A stretch of 64,000 nucleotides of DNA from Prochilodus magdalenae (Eukaryota; Chordata; Actinopteri; Characiformes; Prochilodontidae), in assembly GCA_024036415.1 (NCBI GenBank), contig JAMWET010003910.1, positions 1-64,000 on the forward strand, written 5' to 3'. Both the position numbers and the translations under genes were made by a program. This document shows, in pieces, positions 45,283 through 56,060 of this stretch. The notes beneath the pieces were generated by a model. It ran no database searches and was not told where the DNA came from. It saw only the letters and a list, made by a program, of their open reading frames with translations. Each line of letters begins with the position of its first letter. The first letter of the stretch is position 1.

Positions 45283-46213
45283 TTTCACAGCAGAGTTGAT
45301 CACTGTAATGATCCTCTTACTGCAGAGGTGATCACTGTAATGATCCTCTTACTGCAGAGGTGATCACTGTAATGATCCTCTTACTGCAGAGGTGATCACT
45401 GTAATGATCCTCTTACTGGAGAGTTGATCACTGTAATGGTCCTCTTACTGGAGAGTTGATCACTGTAATGATCCTCTTACTGCAGAGGTGATCACTGTAA
45501 TGATCCTCTTACTGCAGAGGTGATCACTGTAATGATCCTCTTACTGCAGAGTTGATCACTGTAATGATCCTCTTACTGCAGAGGTGATCACTGTAATGAT
45601 CCTCTTACTGCAGAGTTGATCACTGTAATGATCCTCTTACTGCAGAGGTGATCACTGTAATGATCCTCTTACTGCAGAGGTGATCACTGTAATGATCCTC
45701 TTACTGCAGAGGTGATCACTGTAATGATCCTCTTACTGCAGAGTTGATCACTGTAATGATCCTCTTCTTGCAGAGGTGATCACTGTAATGATCCTCTTAC
45801 TGCAGAGTTGATCACTGTAATGATCCTCTTACTGCAGAGGTGATCACTGTAATGGTCCTCTTACTGCAGAGGTGATCACTGTAATGATCCTCTTACTGCA
45901 GAGTTGATCACTGTAATGATCCTCTTCTTGCAGAGGTGATCACTGTAATGATCCTCTTACTGCAGAGTTGATCACTGTAATGATCCTCTTACTGCAGAGG
46001 TGATCACTGTAATGGTCCTCTTCTTGCAGAGGTGATCACTGTAATGATCCTCTTACTGCAGAGGTGATCACTGTAATGATCCTCTTACTGCAGAGGTGAT
46101 CACTGTAATGGTCCTCTTACTGGAGAGTTGATCACTGTAATGATCCTCTTACTGCAGAGGTGATCACTGTAATGGTCCTCTTACTGGAGAGTTGATCACT
46201 GTAATGATCCTCT
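45283..46213. repeat. 32-bp minisatellite, array B (LINE-derived)
   Basis: About 29 copies of GATCACTGTAATGATCCTCT followed by TACTGCAGAGGT or GAGTT variants. A unit reads VDHCNDPLTAE on the plus strand, which is the block (family SRLDYCNALL) that should follow the LINE sequence ending at 45282. The repeat unit is therefore a piece of the reverse-transcriptase gene. Confidence 0.95.
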
Positions 46214-46280
46214 ACATGAATGAGTTCCTCTGCGTCACTCTGAGACAGAAAAGGCTGAACTTTAGTGATACAGTATTTTT
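46214..46280 (-). repeat. Inverted arm of LINE sequence closing array B
   Basis: Reverse complement of 45213-45280 with only a few mismatches (shared CTGTCTCAGAGTGACGCAGA and GGAACTCATTCATGT). Array B is thus bounded by inverted LINE segments of about 67 bp. Confidence 0.9.
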
Positions 46281-46287
46281 CTGCGTC

Positions 46288-46289
46288 AC

Positions 46290-46320
<31 letters not shown>

Positions 46321-46340
46321 TATTATTATTATTATTATAT
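46288..46340. repeat. ATT microsatellite
   Basis: (ATT)n with one ACT interruption. Confidence 0.95.
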
Positions 46341-46829
46341 ATTGGACAATAAGAACAAACTAGACACACACAGTCAACACCATGAGGAATCCTGTAGCTG
46401 TGGCTAGAGAGTGGAGGCACCTTGGCTTCGTTTGGAGGTGAAGCTGCTGGATGAGTCAGGCCGTGTTGTCCTGCGGTGTTGCTGAGGGCAGTGGGGTTGT
46501 CCCGTGTCATGGTCACTCTCTAGATGAACAGCCTTGTCCTGATGGTCTAAATATAACCAGTGGAGTTCCAGTGGTGTGACCCGACATGCCCCACTGTGTC
46601 CAGATGTCCGCCTCTGTGCCACTCCGCTGACCCTTCCACTCACAGCTGGAGCGATGCGCCAATGACCAGAGCAGCTTCGGCCTTAGCTGTGGGTGAAGAA
46701 GGCCGGTCATTCTGATGAACGACATTGGTTATTTCTGAAAGGGGAGGAGAACGAGCCCAGGGCGGCGAAGGGCGAATCAAGAGAAGGAGAGAGAAATGTA
46801 GGTTAATGGACACGTTAATGGAAACCACA
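46341..46829. other. Intergenic, possibly TE-derived
   Basis: No gene identified. A minus-strand ORF (46404-46643) has no recognised domain. Composition resembles nearby transposon debris, but I cannot assign a family. Confidence 0.35.
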
Positions 46830-46939
46830 GTCTCTCTCTCTCTCGCTCTCTCGCTCTCTCTCTCTCTAGAGATATATATCTATATCTTTATATGTTATAC
46901 ATATAGACAGAGAGATAGAGAGAGAGAAAGAAAGAGAGC
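46830..46939. repeat. TC...GA quasi-palindromic microsatellite
   Basis: A (TC)n tract is followed by an AT-rich centre and then a (GA)n tract, so the whole 110 bp can fold on itself. Confidence 0.9.
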
Positions 46940-46999
46940 ACTGCTATTTCCAGAGCTGCCACTAGGTCATATCGGAATAATATGCCCACCTCCCTAACA

Positions 47000-47340
47000 G
47001 TGGGAATAACCACCCTTGGCTCGGATGACTTTAGAGAGACACTGTGCCATAGACTGTATTAGTTGACGGAAGGTACCCGGAAGCACCTGTGCCCATTCCA
47101 CTGCCGCAGAGCACTGAGGTACCTCAGACCGTGTGATTGTGGGTCAGCACGGTGAACCTGGCATTCCAAGTGTTTCCAGATGTGCTCCAATAGATTGGGA
47201 TTGTGCCCCGGGACCACCACCCTTGTGTGGTGAGGTAGAACGCAATCCTGTTGATCGGGTCCATTTCCATCAGGAAAGAACTTCAGCAATTTTTGGGAGC
47301 CTATAATCTGCTAGGGCTGCCCAGTACCAGCCGGCGTTCC
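47000..47340 (-). mobile_element. Tc1/mariner-like C-terminal remnant
   Basis: The minus strand reads QQDCVLPHHTRVVVPGHNPN then LLEHIWKHLECQV, a decayed form of QQDNAxxHTAR and PDLNPIEHLWDxLE with the second Asp and Glu regions. No ends recognised. Confidence 0.75.
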
Positions 47341-47868
47341 GAGACTCATGCAGTGGTATTAGTGGTCCACGATCATACCAGAACACCTACCCTTAGACAT
47401 GTACACTGCCATCAACACCCTGTGTTTGTCCCACAAGTGTTTTTTAGCGTCTGGCAGCGTGTGTGCCATCATCTGCCCACTTCAGGCAGCACAAAGCTGG
47501 ATTTATCCGAGAGGGCAAGATTTTTCCAAACCTCCAATTACAGTATTCCAGTGCAAACTGGAAGCAACGTTGATGACGTTGTGGTGATCCCTGGCAGCTT
47601 CCTTGGTGCTCCTGTGTTCATTATGAAGGTTAACTGGTCCATCATGGCATGTAAATTGCTCTGTGCCACTTACTGGAGTGATCGATCCTCTCTGGCATCA
47701 GTGGGCCAGGGGGCACCACTGATATGCCTTTGAGAGGTATGTCCATTCTCGGTACAGCTTCACTATAGTGGCTCTAGAACATTCCACACAGTTAGTGGTT
47801 TCTGATATGGTACCACCCTTCATGCCCTCTTGGACACCAGCCAAACTTGTGCCTGGATCGGGCATGGA
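47341..47868. other. Unassigned, probably transposon-derived
   Basis: The plus-strand ORF at 47251-47733 shows no recognised domain and overlaps the Tc1 remnant in antisense. The far end (GATCGGGCATGGACTGGA) resembles sequence beyond family C at 33800, so this may be more of family C or a neighbouring element. Confidence 0.35.
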
Positions 47869-47869
47869 C

Positions 47870-48252
47870 TGGACGAGGTTCTGGATGTAGCCACATCAGT
47901 GTTCAGACACTCTTACATCAGAGAACTGGTCAGCTGGTCCAGATGTGGTGGATGCCTTCCCTGGCACAGTTCCGAGGAGAATTCCCTGTAGACTGGGATT
48001 GTATCCACTGCTGGTAGACCCGTATGACCGTACGCTCTCATACACCTGCAGATTCAGCTACTTCCTTCACACTATGGTCTTTGGCCACGCCCACATGCAG
48101 TCACTCCTTTTAGCCAATCATTAACATCTGCTCTGGAGCCATTTTCCACACATGGAACGAGACACTCCCTGCACTGTAGCACCTCTTCCCAATCTATGGA
48201 TCCCGTCACTCACACCCCACAGGTATTCATAGCCCTGTCACCCTCATGCAGC
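47870..48252 (-). mobile_element. Family C DNA transposon fragment, copy 4
   Basis: Close reverse-complement match to 33397-33790, including the helix-turn-helix-like coding block and the CAGCGCCACCTGC end. Confidence 0.75.
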
Positions 48253-48254
48253 GC

Positions 48255-48375
48255 CACCTGCTGGTCCACCTTGTAGATGGACAGTCAGAGGCGATAGCTC
48301 ATCTGCTGCTGCACAGTGCAGTGTTGGTCATCCTCTAGTCCTTCATCGGTGGTTATAGGACGCCGCCCACACAAC
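48255..48375. mobile_element. High-copy teleost repeat fragment
   Basis: Matches the segment of 34570-35420 that contains GGTCCACCTTGTAGATGGAC and GTTGGTCATCCTCTAGTCCT. It is inserted between two family C pieces. Confidence 0.7.
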
Positions 48376-48505
48376 ATTCCCTGCACTGTACCGCCTCTTC
48401 CCCATCTATGGATCCCGCCACTCACACCCCGCAGGTATTTATAGCCCCATCACCCACGTGCAGCGCCATCTGCAGGAGCCTGAAGTTACTACCACCTTAA
48501 ACACT
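48376..48505 (-). mobile_element. Family C fragment, copy 5
   Basis: Terminal ~130 bp of family C (ATTCCCTGCACTGTACCGCC through GCGCCATCTGCAGGAGCCTG and TACTACCACCTTAAACA). Confidence 0.7.
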
Positions 48506-49480
48506 CTTCCTTCCCCCCTGTCTGTCTGTATCTCTCTCTCTCATTGTCTCCATCATTATCTGCCCCCCCTTTTTCCTATCTCTCTCTCTCAACACTCGCA
48601 CTCCACACCCGCCACCATGACAGGAAACGAAGACATATGCTTTCATCATCACACGTTCCCCTAACTCGATTTGCCGAGCGAGGGAATTCAATTCAGCCTA
48701 GACTGCCGTCCTACTGGCAGCTGCTTAGCCCGTTGTTCTTCTCTCTTAGCGCTTTTCATTATGCAAATGTGGTATAGAAGTGATGGGATGAACCGCGTTA
48801 AGGGTGCTCTGCTGGAAACTCGGCGCTCTTCCTGGTGTAACGCGCGTCGGGGTTGCGCTGAACTGTGATCTGTTCCCCACACGAGGCGCTGATTATATTC
48901 CTGCCATGTACAAACAAGCTGTAGGTACGTCTTCCACTAGAGCCTGTAATTACTGCGCGTCCTGGAAAACAGTCCACACTGCATAAACAGATCCGGCTTA
49001 CTCCACCTTCTAACCCTTCATCAATGGAGCTGTGCTGAACGGCGCATTCCCACCTAATTCCAGAGTTCAGAGTGTCATTTGTCAGGAGGTGTGTATCTGT
49101 AGTGCAGCGTCAGATCCCTCGGCCTCCGTCCGGCAGACTGAATCAGGTTTACGGTTTCAGGCAGCAGTGTTATCTAATCACCGTATCCCAGCATGCATTA
49201 CACAGATAAGACAAATTCCAAATCTTGCAGTTGATAATGAGCCCCTAAGATAGACATGATGATGCCAGGGGGATAAAAAGGGGTGTGTCCTGCTTTATTT
49301 TGTCATAATCACAGTTTAAAGAAGTTTTCAGTTTTCAGAAGTACGTTTACGACAGGAGTGACACGGGGTGAGTAGGTCTGACATCACGAGACATGCATAC
49401 GATTCACTTCCACCGTTTCTCCTACTCTCCTGTTCCCCACCTGCTGTCTAGAACCATTTTTTACAAAGGTAAACGTTAGA
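48506..49480. promoter_or_regulatory. Candidate conserved non-coding block 8
   Basis: 48640-49260 is repeat-free with TCATTATGCAAATGTGG (octamer-like ATGCAAAT), CTGTAATTACTGCGCG and TTATCTAATCACCG. No coding frame. Inference only. Confidence 0.35.
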
Positions 49481-49484
49481 ACAG

Positions 49485-51905
49485 ACGTTTATAACAAATG
49501 TTTATAACAGATGTTTAGCATCGTATAGCATCTTTAGCATGTTATAACAGACAGACTGATGGGTTAAACAAACATTGACAGCAGACCTTAACAGACACAG
49601 CGATATGTCATAACACACACTTATAACAAGTTTATAACAGACATAGCGATGAGTTACAACAGATTTTTATAGCCCATGTAGCTTTGGGTTATAACAGATG
49701 CTCATAACAGATGTAGTAAAGGGAGGGTTGTGACGGATGTTTATAATAGACATAGCAGTGGGTTCTAACAAAGTTATAATATATATAGTGATGGGTTGTA
49801 ACGGCAGTTATAACAGATGTAGTGATGGTTTATTGCAGACAGTTATGACAGATGTAGTGATGGGTTGTAACAGACGTTTATAACAGATGAAGTGATGGTT
49901 GTAACAGACAGTTATAACAGATGTAGTTATGGGTTGTAACAAACGTTTATAACAGATGTAGTTATTGGTTATAACAGATGTTTATAACAGATGTAGTGAT
50001 GGGTTATAACAGACGTTTATAACAGATGAAGTGATGGTTGTAACAGACAGTTATAACAGATGTTTATAACAGATGTAGTGATGGTTTATTGCAGACAGTT
50101 ATAACAGATGTACTGATGGGTTGTAACAGACGTTTATAACAGATGTAGTAATAGGTTATAACAGATGTTTATAACAGATGTAGTGATGGGTTACAATGAC
50201 AGTTATTACAGATGTAGTGATGGGTTATAGCAGACGTTTCTAACAGATATAGTGATGGGTTATGCCAGACGTTTATAACAGATGTAGTGATGGGTTATAA
50301 CAGATGTTTATAACAGATGAAGTGATGGTTGTAACAGACAGTTATAACAGATGTTTATAACAGATGTAGTGATGGTTTATTGCAGACAGTTATGACAGAT
50401 GTGATGGTTTATTGCGGACAGTTATAACAGTTATAACAGTAGTAATAGGTTATAACAGATGTACTGATGGTTGTAACAGACGTTCATAACAGATGTAGTA
50501 ATAGGTTATAACAGATGTACTCATGGGTTATAACGACAGTTATGACAGATGTAGTGATGGGTTATAACAGACGTTTGTAATAGATGTAGTGATGGGTTAT
50601 AACAGACAGTTATCACAGATGTAATGAGGGGTTGTAACAGACGTTTATAACAGATGTAGTGATGGGTTGTAACAGATGTAATGATGGGTTATAACAGACG
50701 TTTATAACAGATGTAGTAATAGGTTATAACAGATGTACTCATGGGTTATAACGACAGTTATGACAGATGTAGTGATGGGTTATAACAGATGTAGTGATGG
50801 GTTGTAACAGACAGTTATCACAGATGTAGTGATGGGTTGTAACAGACGTTTATAACAGATGTAGTGATGGGTTGTAACAGATGTAATGATGGGTTGTAAC
50901 AGACGTTTATAACAGATGTAGTTATAGGTTATAACAGATGTACTCATGGGTTATAACGACAGTTATGACAGATGTAGTGATGGGTTGTAACAGATGTAGT
51001 GATGGGTTGTAACAGACAGTTATCACAGATGTAGTGATGGGTTGTAACAGATGTAGTGATGGGTTGTAACAGACAGTTATCACAGATGTAGTGATGGGTT
51101 GTAACAGATGTTTATAACAGATGTAGTGATGGGTTATAACAGATGTAGTGATGGGTTGTAACAGATGTAGTGATGGGTTGTAACAGATGTAGTGATGGGT
51201 TGTAACAGATGTAGTGATGGGTTATAACAGATGTAGTGATGGGTTGTAACAGATGTTTATAACAGATGTAGTGATGGGTTATAACAGATGTAGCGATGGG
51301 TTGTAACAGATGTAGTGATGGGTTGTAACAGATGTAGTGATGGGTTGTAACAGATGTAGTGATGGGTTATAACAGATGTAGTGATGGGTTGTAACAGACG
51401 TAGTGATGGGTTGTAACAGATGTAGTGATGGGTTGTAACAGATGTAGTGATGGGTTGTAACAGATGTAGTGATGGGTTGTAACAGACGTAGTGATGGGTT
51501 GTAACAGATGTAGTGATGGGTTGTAACAGATGTAGTGATGGGTTGTAACAGATGTAGTGATGGGTTATAACAGATGGTGTGTGATGGGTTGGTGTTAACA
51601 GATGTAGTGATGGGTTGTAACAGACGTAGTGATGGGTTGTAACAGATGTAGTGATGGGTTGTAACAGATGTAGTGATGGGTTGTAACAGATGTAGTGATG
51701 GGTTGTAACAGACGTAGTGATGGGTTGTAACAGATGTAGTGATGGGTTGTAACAGATGTAGTGATGGGTTGTAACAGATGTAGTGATGGGTTGTAACAGA
51801 TGTAGCGATGGGTTGTAACAGATGTAGTGATGGGTTGTAACAGATGTAGTGATGGGTTATAACAGATGTAGTGATGGGTTGTAACAGACGTAGTGATGGT
51901 TACAG
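49485..51905. repeat. 22-bp minisatellite, about 100 copies, with homogeneity gradient
   Basis: Unit GTTGTAACAGATGTAGTGAT then GG. From about 51050 to the right edge nearly every unit is identical. Towards the left, units become longer and variable with inserted CAGACGTTTATAACAGATG segments and TTATTGCAGACAG variants. Confidence 0.97.
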
Positions 51906-52660
51906 TATCTCGTTATAGGTTTCCCAGTTGATGGTGGTCCAGCGTGTGGCGCTGCAGAGCTCTGCGTTTGGTGTTTCATCTTTCAGCTGGGGGTCAGCGA
52001 ACAGATCGCCCAACAGAAAGTCTCGACTCCTTCCGGCGTCCTGCCTGTGTTTTCCCATTTCTCCGGCCGACGACATCCATTAAGATGGAACGTTCACAAT
52101 CTCTTTTGAAATTCGGCAGCGCGCTCGCCGCACGGCGAAGACAAATTGCTTTCTTGAAGTTTATTTCAGTGTTTCTGAACCAGCAGCCCCTAAAAAAAGA
52201 GAAGAGAGGGAGGAAAAAAGGCCTTTGTGATGAACGATAAGGCCGGGAAGCTAAATGTGCTGGAATGTTTGGCCTTTGTGTTGAAAGCTTAGCGAGCTGT
52301 TTGATTTGCACAAGTGCTTTACAGTGACATGGCATGCTGGGTATTGTCATATCAAAGGCGGGCTTCACTGGCAGGGCGTTTAAGCTTCCCAAACTCGCCT
52401 TTCAAATTTAGCTCCGGAGCAAAACGCTACAGAATGCAAACAGCCTGTTTTTCTCCTTTCAGGAAAAGCAAATAGAGGGAGATTACATTCCGACTGGGAT
52501 ATTTTTAGGTTCCATATTGGTGTCTGTCATTCTGAGTGGATGTCATTGTATTATGGATGAAGAGTGGTTTATTATTTTACACCAGCAGAACTGCTGTCTG
52601 AAACCAACGTGATTAAAAGTGTTGCTTTTGTCTGTGATAAATTTAGAAGTGTGATATTTA
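51906..52660. promoter_or_regulatory. Unique stretch, candidate conserved non-coding block 9
   Basis: Repeat-free and GC-balanced. Overlapping ORFs on both strands (e.g. 51944-52240, 51994-52392) have no recognised domain and no splice context. Weak candidate. Confidence 0.3.
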
Positions 52661-52676
52661 ATTAAGTGCCTGCCGT

Positions 52677-53113
52677 GAATATACACCCATCATCAGTAGC
52701 ACAGCTGCACCCAGAAGGAGGTGTGGGAGTGCAGGTGTGTTGGGAAGGAAGATAAAGGTGACCAGGATCAATAACTGATGATCAATAACTGATGAATATA
52801 GACTGATATGATCAATATTTATTGAGCTACACATACAGAAGTCTGTCTCTCAGTATGGCGTCGGCCCGCCGTGTTTGCTAACCCAACACGCCAGACGTCT
52901 CGGTATGGAGCTGTAGAGGTTCCTGATGGAGCCCTGTGATAATCCATCCCATGCAGCTTGAACATCCTCACACAGTTCCTGCAGATGGTGCGGTAGGGGT
53001 GGAGGTGGAGTGACACAAGGCCTTCTGGACGTGTGACCACAAATCATTCGTCTTGGTGCTGACCACGGTGCCTCCACACACGGATTCGTTGGGCGTCTCC
53101 ACCAAGACTAAAT
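52677..53113 (-). mobile_element. Family A Tc1-derived element, copy 4 (truncated)
   Basis: The left end with ACAGCTGCACCCAGAAGGAG is intact. The match stops at ACCAAGACTAAAT, where family B-like sequence begins within about 25 bp. Confidence 0.85.
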
Positions 53114-53134
53114 TGGGGGACGACTTGGGAACGC

Positions 53135-53600
53135 CCACACCTGTAAGTTGTGAGGTGTTATCCTGTGAGTGAGGTTGAACTCTGGGTGGTGCGTTTACCA
53201 TTCCTTGATCCACAGTGTCACATGTGTACCGGGAATACATCATAGAAGGCACCACCCACAGTGGACTGGGCAGTGGTCGCCCATGGTTGCTAAGTGATGA
53301 TGACCAGTGATGTCTGGTTGGAACTGTCCATGCGAACAGACCAGCAACTCAGATCTGGAAATCACCTCCACATTAAATGCAGGAGACCCCACACGTATAT
53401 CCCACAGAGTCAGTGCAGCATTCTGTGGCTTCCATGGGATATCGGAGCAGAAGACCCACCACAGTGCCTCTGTTAACACCACCACACTGGACACAGCTTC
53501 TCACCTGGGCTTGTGAGGTTGCTAACTGGACCATAGAGGTTACAGAACTCAGATCAGTTGGTCAGTGCCACAGCTATCCAAAGCTGGGAACATACTGACC
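53135..53600 (+). mobile_element. Tc1/mariner-like family B, copy 3
   Basis: Matches 39420-39740 (ATGTGTACCGGGAATACATC; GGACTGGGCAGTGGTCGCCC, AGACCCCACACGTATATCCC) and reads the same linker region, with stops. N- and C-terminal parts are lost. Confidence 0.7.
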
Positions 53601-54434
53601 TGAGCTAGCTCCCTACATCACTGCTAGCTGATGTGAGGGAATGGGGAGTTAATGTTCTCCTCCAAGCGTGTTGAACAATCCGATATAGCTGTGTGAGTTG
53701 GGATCGTATGGAAGCCCCCACCATCCCAGCTTGATAGCGTCAGGGGAACATGGAAAACCCTAACCAGGAATTGTGGAACTGGCAAAACTGGAGAGAACAC
53801 TGGGAAAAACTTAGAAACCGGAATGTCTCACAGAAGACTGTCCAACGTTTGGTCCCAAGCCTCGTACCACCGTCCCTGGATGGTAGATCCTTATGGTTAA
53901 GTCAGCGGCCATATTGGATATACTGTGATATATCAACCCCAGGTCATTCCTATTGCCTATGGGACATTTTCCTCCGGGCAAAAACCAGAAAGTCATGCGC
54001 CACGCCCACCCCCAAACCCCCACCCTGCACTTGTGACCCAAGATACCGAATGGCATTCCGACATCCATTTTCACAAATTTATTTCTGTCATTCCCCAGGT
54101 CCGGAATGATGCCTGTCTCAGATGGAATATTTATTATTTGCTTTTAGTTTAAATTACCTCCCCGGGATAAATAAAACATCCGGGCATCAAAATGATGTAG
54201 ACCCATTAATTTTTCAAATGTTCCGAGCACATTCCCGATAAAAGGTACTTGGAGAAGCTTCCATTAGAGCGGGACTTTCCGTGCTCCAGGAAATACTTTC
54301 TACTTAAAGTTGGGACTTTTCTGTTTGTGAAGATTGTAGTGATGTTTTGTGAACCGTATGTCGGATGTACCAGTCCGACTGTACAGAGCATCAACTTCCA
54401 ACCGCAGGACCCATGGATTCAGCAACCATAGAGT
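53601..54434. other. Intergenic, unremarkable
   Basis: No gene recognised. The 119-codon plus ORF at 53750 has no known features. Confidence 0.45.
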
Positions 54435-54435
54435 A

Positions 54436-55555
54436 AAGCCCGTTCCTTCATCCCTTCATCCCTTCATCCATACACCAACACTGTTCCTTCATCCCTTCAT
54501 CCCTTCATCCATACACCAACACTGTTGCTTCATCCCTTCATCCCTTCATCCATCACCAACACTGTTGCTTCATCCCTTCATCCCTTCATCCATCACCAAC
54601 ACTGTTCCTTCATCCCTTCATCCATACACCAACACTGTTCCTTTATCTCTCCATTCCTTTATCCACCACCAACACTGTTCCTTCATCCCTTCATTCCTTT
54701 ATCCATCACCAACACTGTTCCTTCATCCGTTCATCTCTTCATCCATCACCAACACTGTTGCTTCATCCCTTCATTCCTTTATCCACCACCAACATTGTTC
54801 CTTCATCCCTTTATTCCTTTATCCATACACCAACATTGTTCCTCCATTCCTTCATTCCTTTATCCATACACCAACACTGTTCCTTCATCCCTTCATTCCT
54901 TTATCCATCACCAACACTGTTCCTTCATCCCTTCATCCATCACCAACACTGTTCCTTCATCCCCTCATCCATTACCAACACTGTTGCTTCATCCCTTCAT
55001 CCATCACCAACACTGTTCCTTCATCCCCTCATCCATTACCAACACTGTTGCTTCATCCCTTCATCCATCACCAACACTGTTCCTTCATCCCTTCATTCCT
55101 TTATCCACCACCAACACTGTTCCTTCATCCCTTCATTCCTTTATCCACCACCAACACTGTTCCTTCATCCCTTCATTCCTTTATCCACCACCAACACTGT
55201 TCCTTCATCCCTTCATTCCTTTATCCATCACCAACACTGTTTCTTCATTCCTTTTTCCCTCATCAACATTGTTCCTTCATTCCTTTATCCATCACCAACA
55301 CTGTTCCTTCATCCCTTCATCCCTTTATCCATACAGCAACACTGTTCCTTCATCCCTTCATCCATACACCAACATCTGTACTTCATCCCTTAATTTCTTA
55401 TTCCATAGACTAACACTGTTCCTACATCCTTTCATTCCTTTATCCATCACCTACATTGTTCCATCGTCCCTTCATTCCTTTATCCATCACCAACATTGTT
55501 ACTTCATCCATTCATTCCTCCATCAATCACCAACACTGTTCCATCATCCCTTCAA
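54436..55555. repeat. Variable-length minisatellite (CATCCATCACCAACACTGTT type)
   Basis: About 30 units. Each has a fixed core CCATCACCAACACTGTTCCT followed by one to three copies of a CATCCCTT/CATTCCTT hexamer-octamer module, so unit length varies from about 26 to 42 bp. Stop-free modules create ORFs of 200-370 codons in three plus frames, which are artefacts. Confidence 0.95.
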
Positions 55556-55579
55556 ACCCCGCCGAACACCTCCCTCACC

Positions 55580-56060
55580 AAGTAAAGTTTCACCAGGTCG
55601 TCCTTCCTCCGTACTCGTTCCATGCTGAGCTTTTTCCGTCAGACGGAACTTTGAAGGCTGATTTCCATTTTTGGGAGCAGTTAAAGTGGGATGAAAGAGA
55701 AGATACAAAGCGGACCAGGGGCCACTGGCAAGGCGATAATTGCGTGGTCTTGTCCGTCTCGTTCCTGTTTGCAGGGAGGTTAATCATGGAGGTGTCAGCT
55801 TCAGTTAGCGTGGCTCAAGTGATGACGAGTAACCTAGCCGCTGCTCAACAGGCCTTCTCTTTCTTAAGTTCACCATTAAAGAAAAACAAGAGCATCGCAG
55901 ATCTTTGATGGCGAGTTTCCATTAATCAAGCGAGCTGATGAGCGAAGGGATGGAGGTTAGGAGGGTGAGGTTCTGGCCTTGGGTTTATTTTCAGCCCGGA
56001 TCCTTCAGGCGATGAATTAATCATGGGAAAAGCACGTCCGTGACTGATGGTGGGTTGCGT
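55580..56060. promoter_or_regulatory. Candidate conserved non-coding block 10
   Basis: Repeat-free with TTTCCATTAATCAAGCGAG and GGCGATGAATTAATCATGG. No coding signal. Inference only. Confidence 0.35.

Noticed and set aside
47251..47733. 160-codon plus-strand ORF
   Set aside because: Starts antisense to the Tc1 C-terminal remnant and has no recognised domain; probably transposon debris.
54349..55628. ORFs of 354 and 367 codons (SFIHHQHCSFIPSF repeats)
   Set aside because: Frames of the variable CATCCCTT/CCATCACC minisatellite. Three plus-strand frames are open at once, and none has non-repeat coding sequence.
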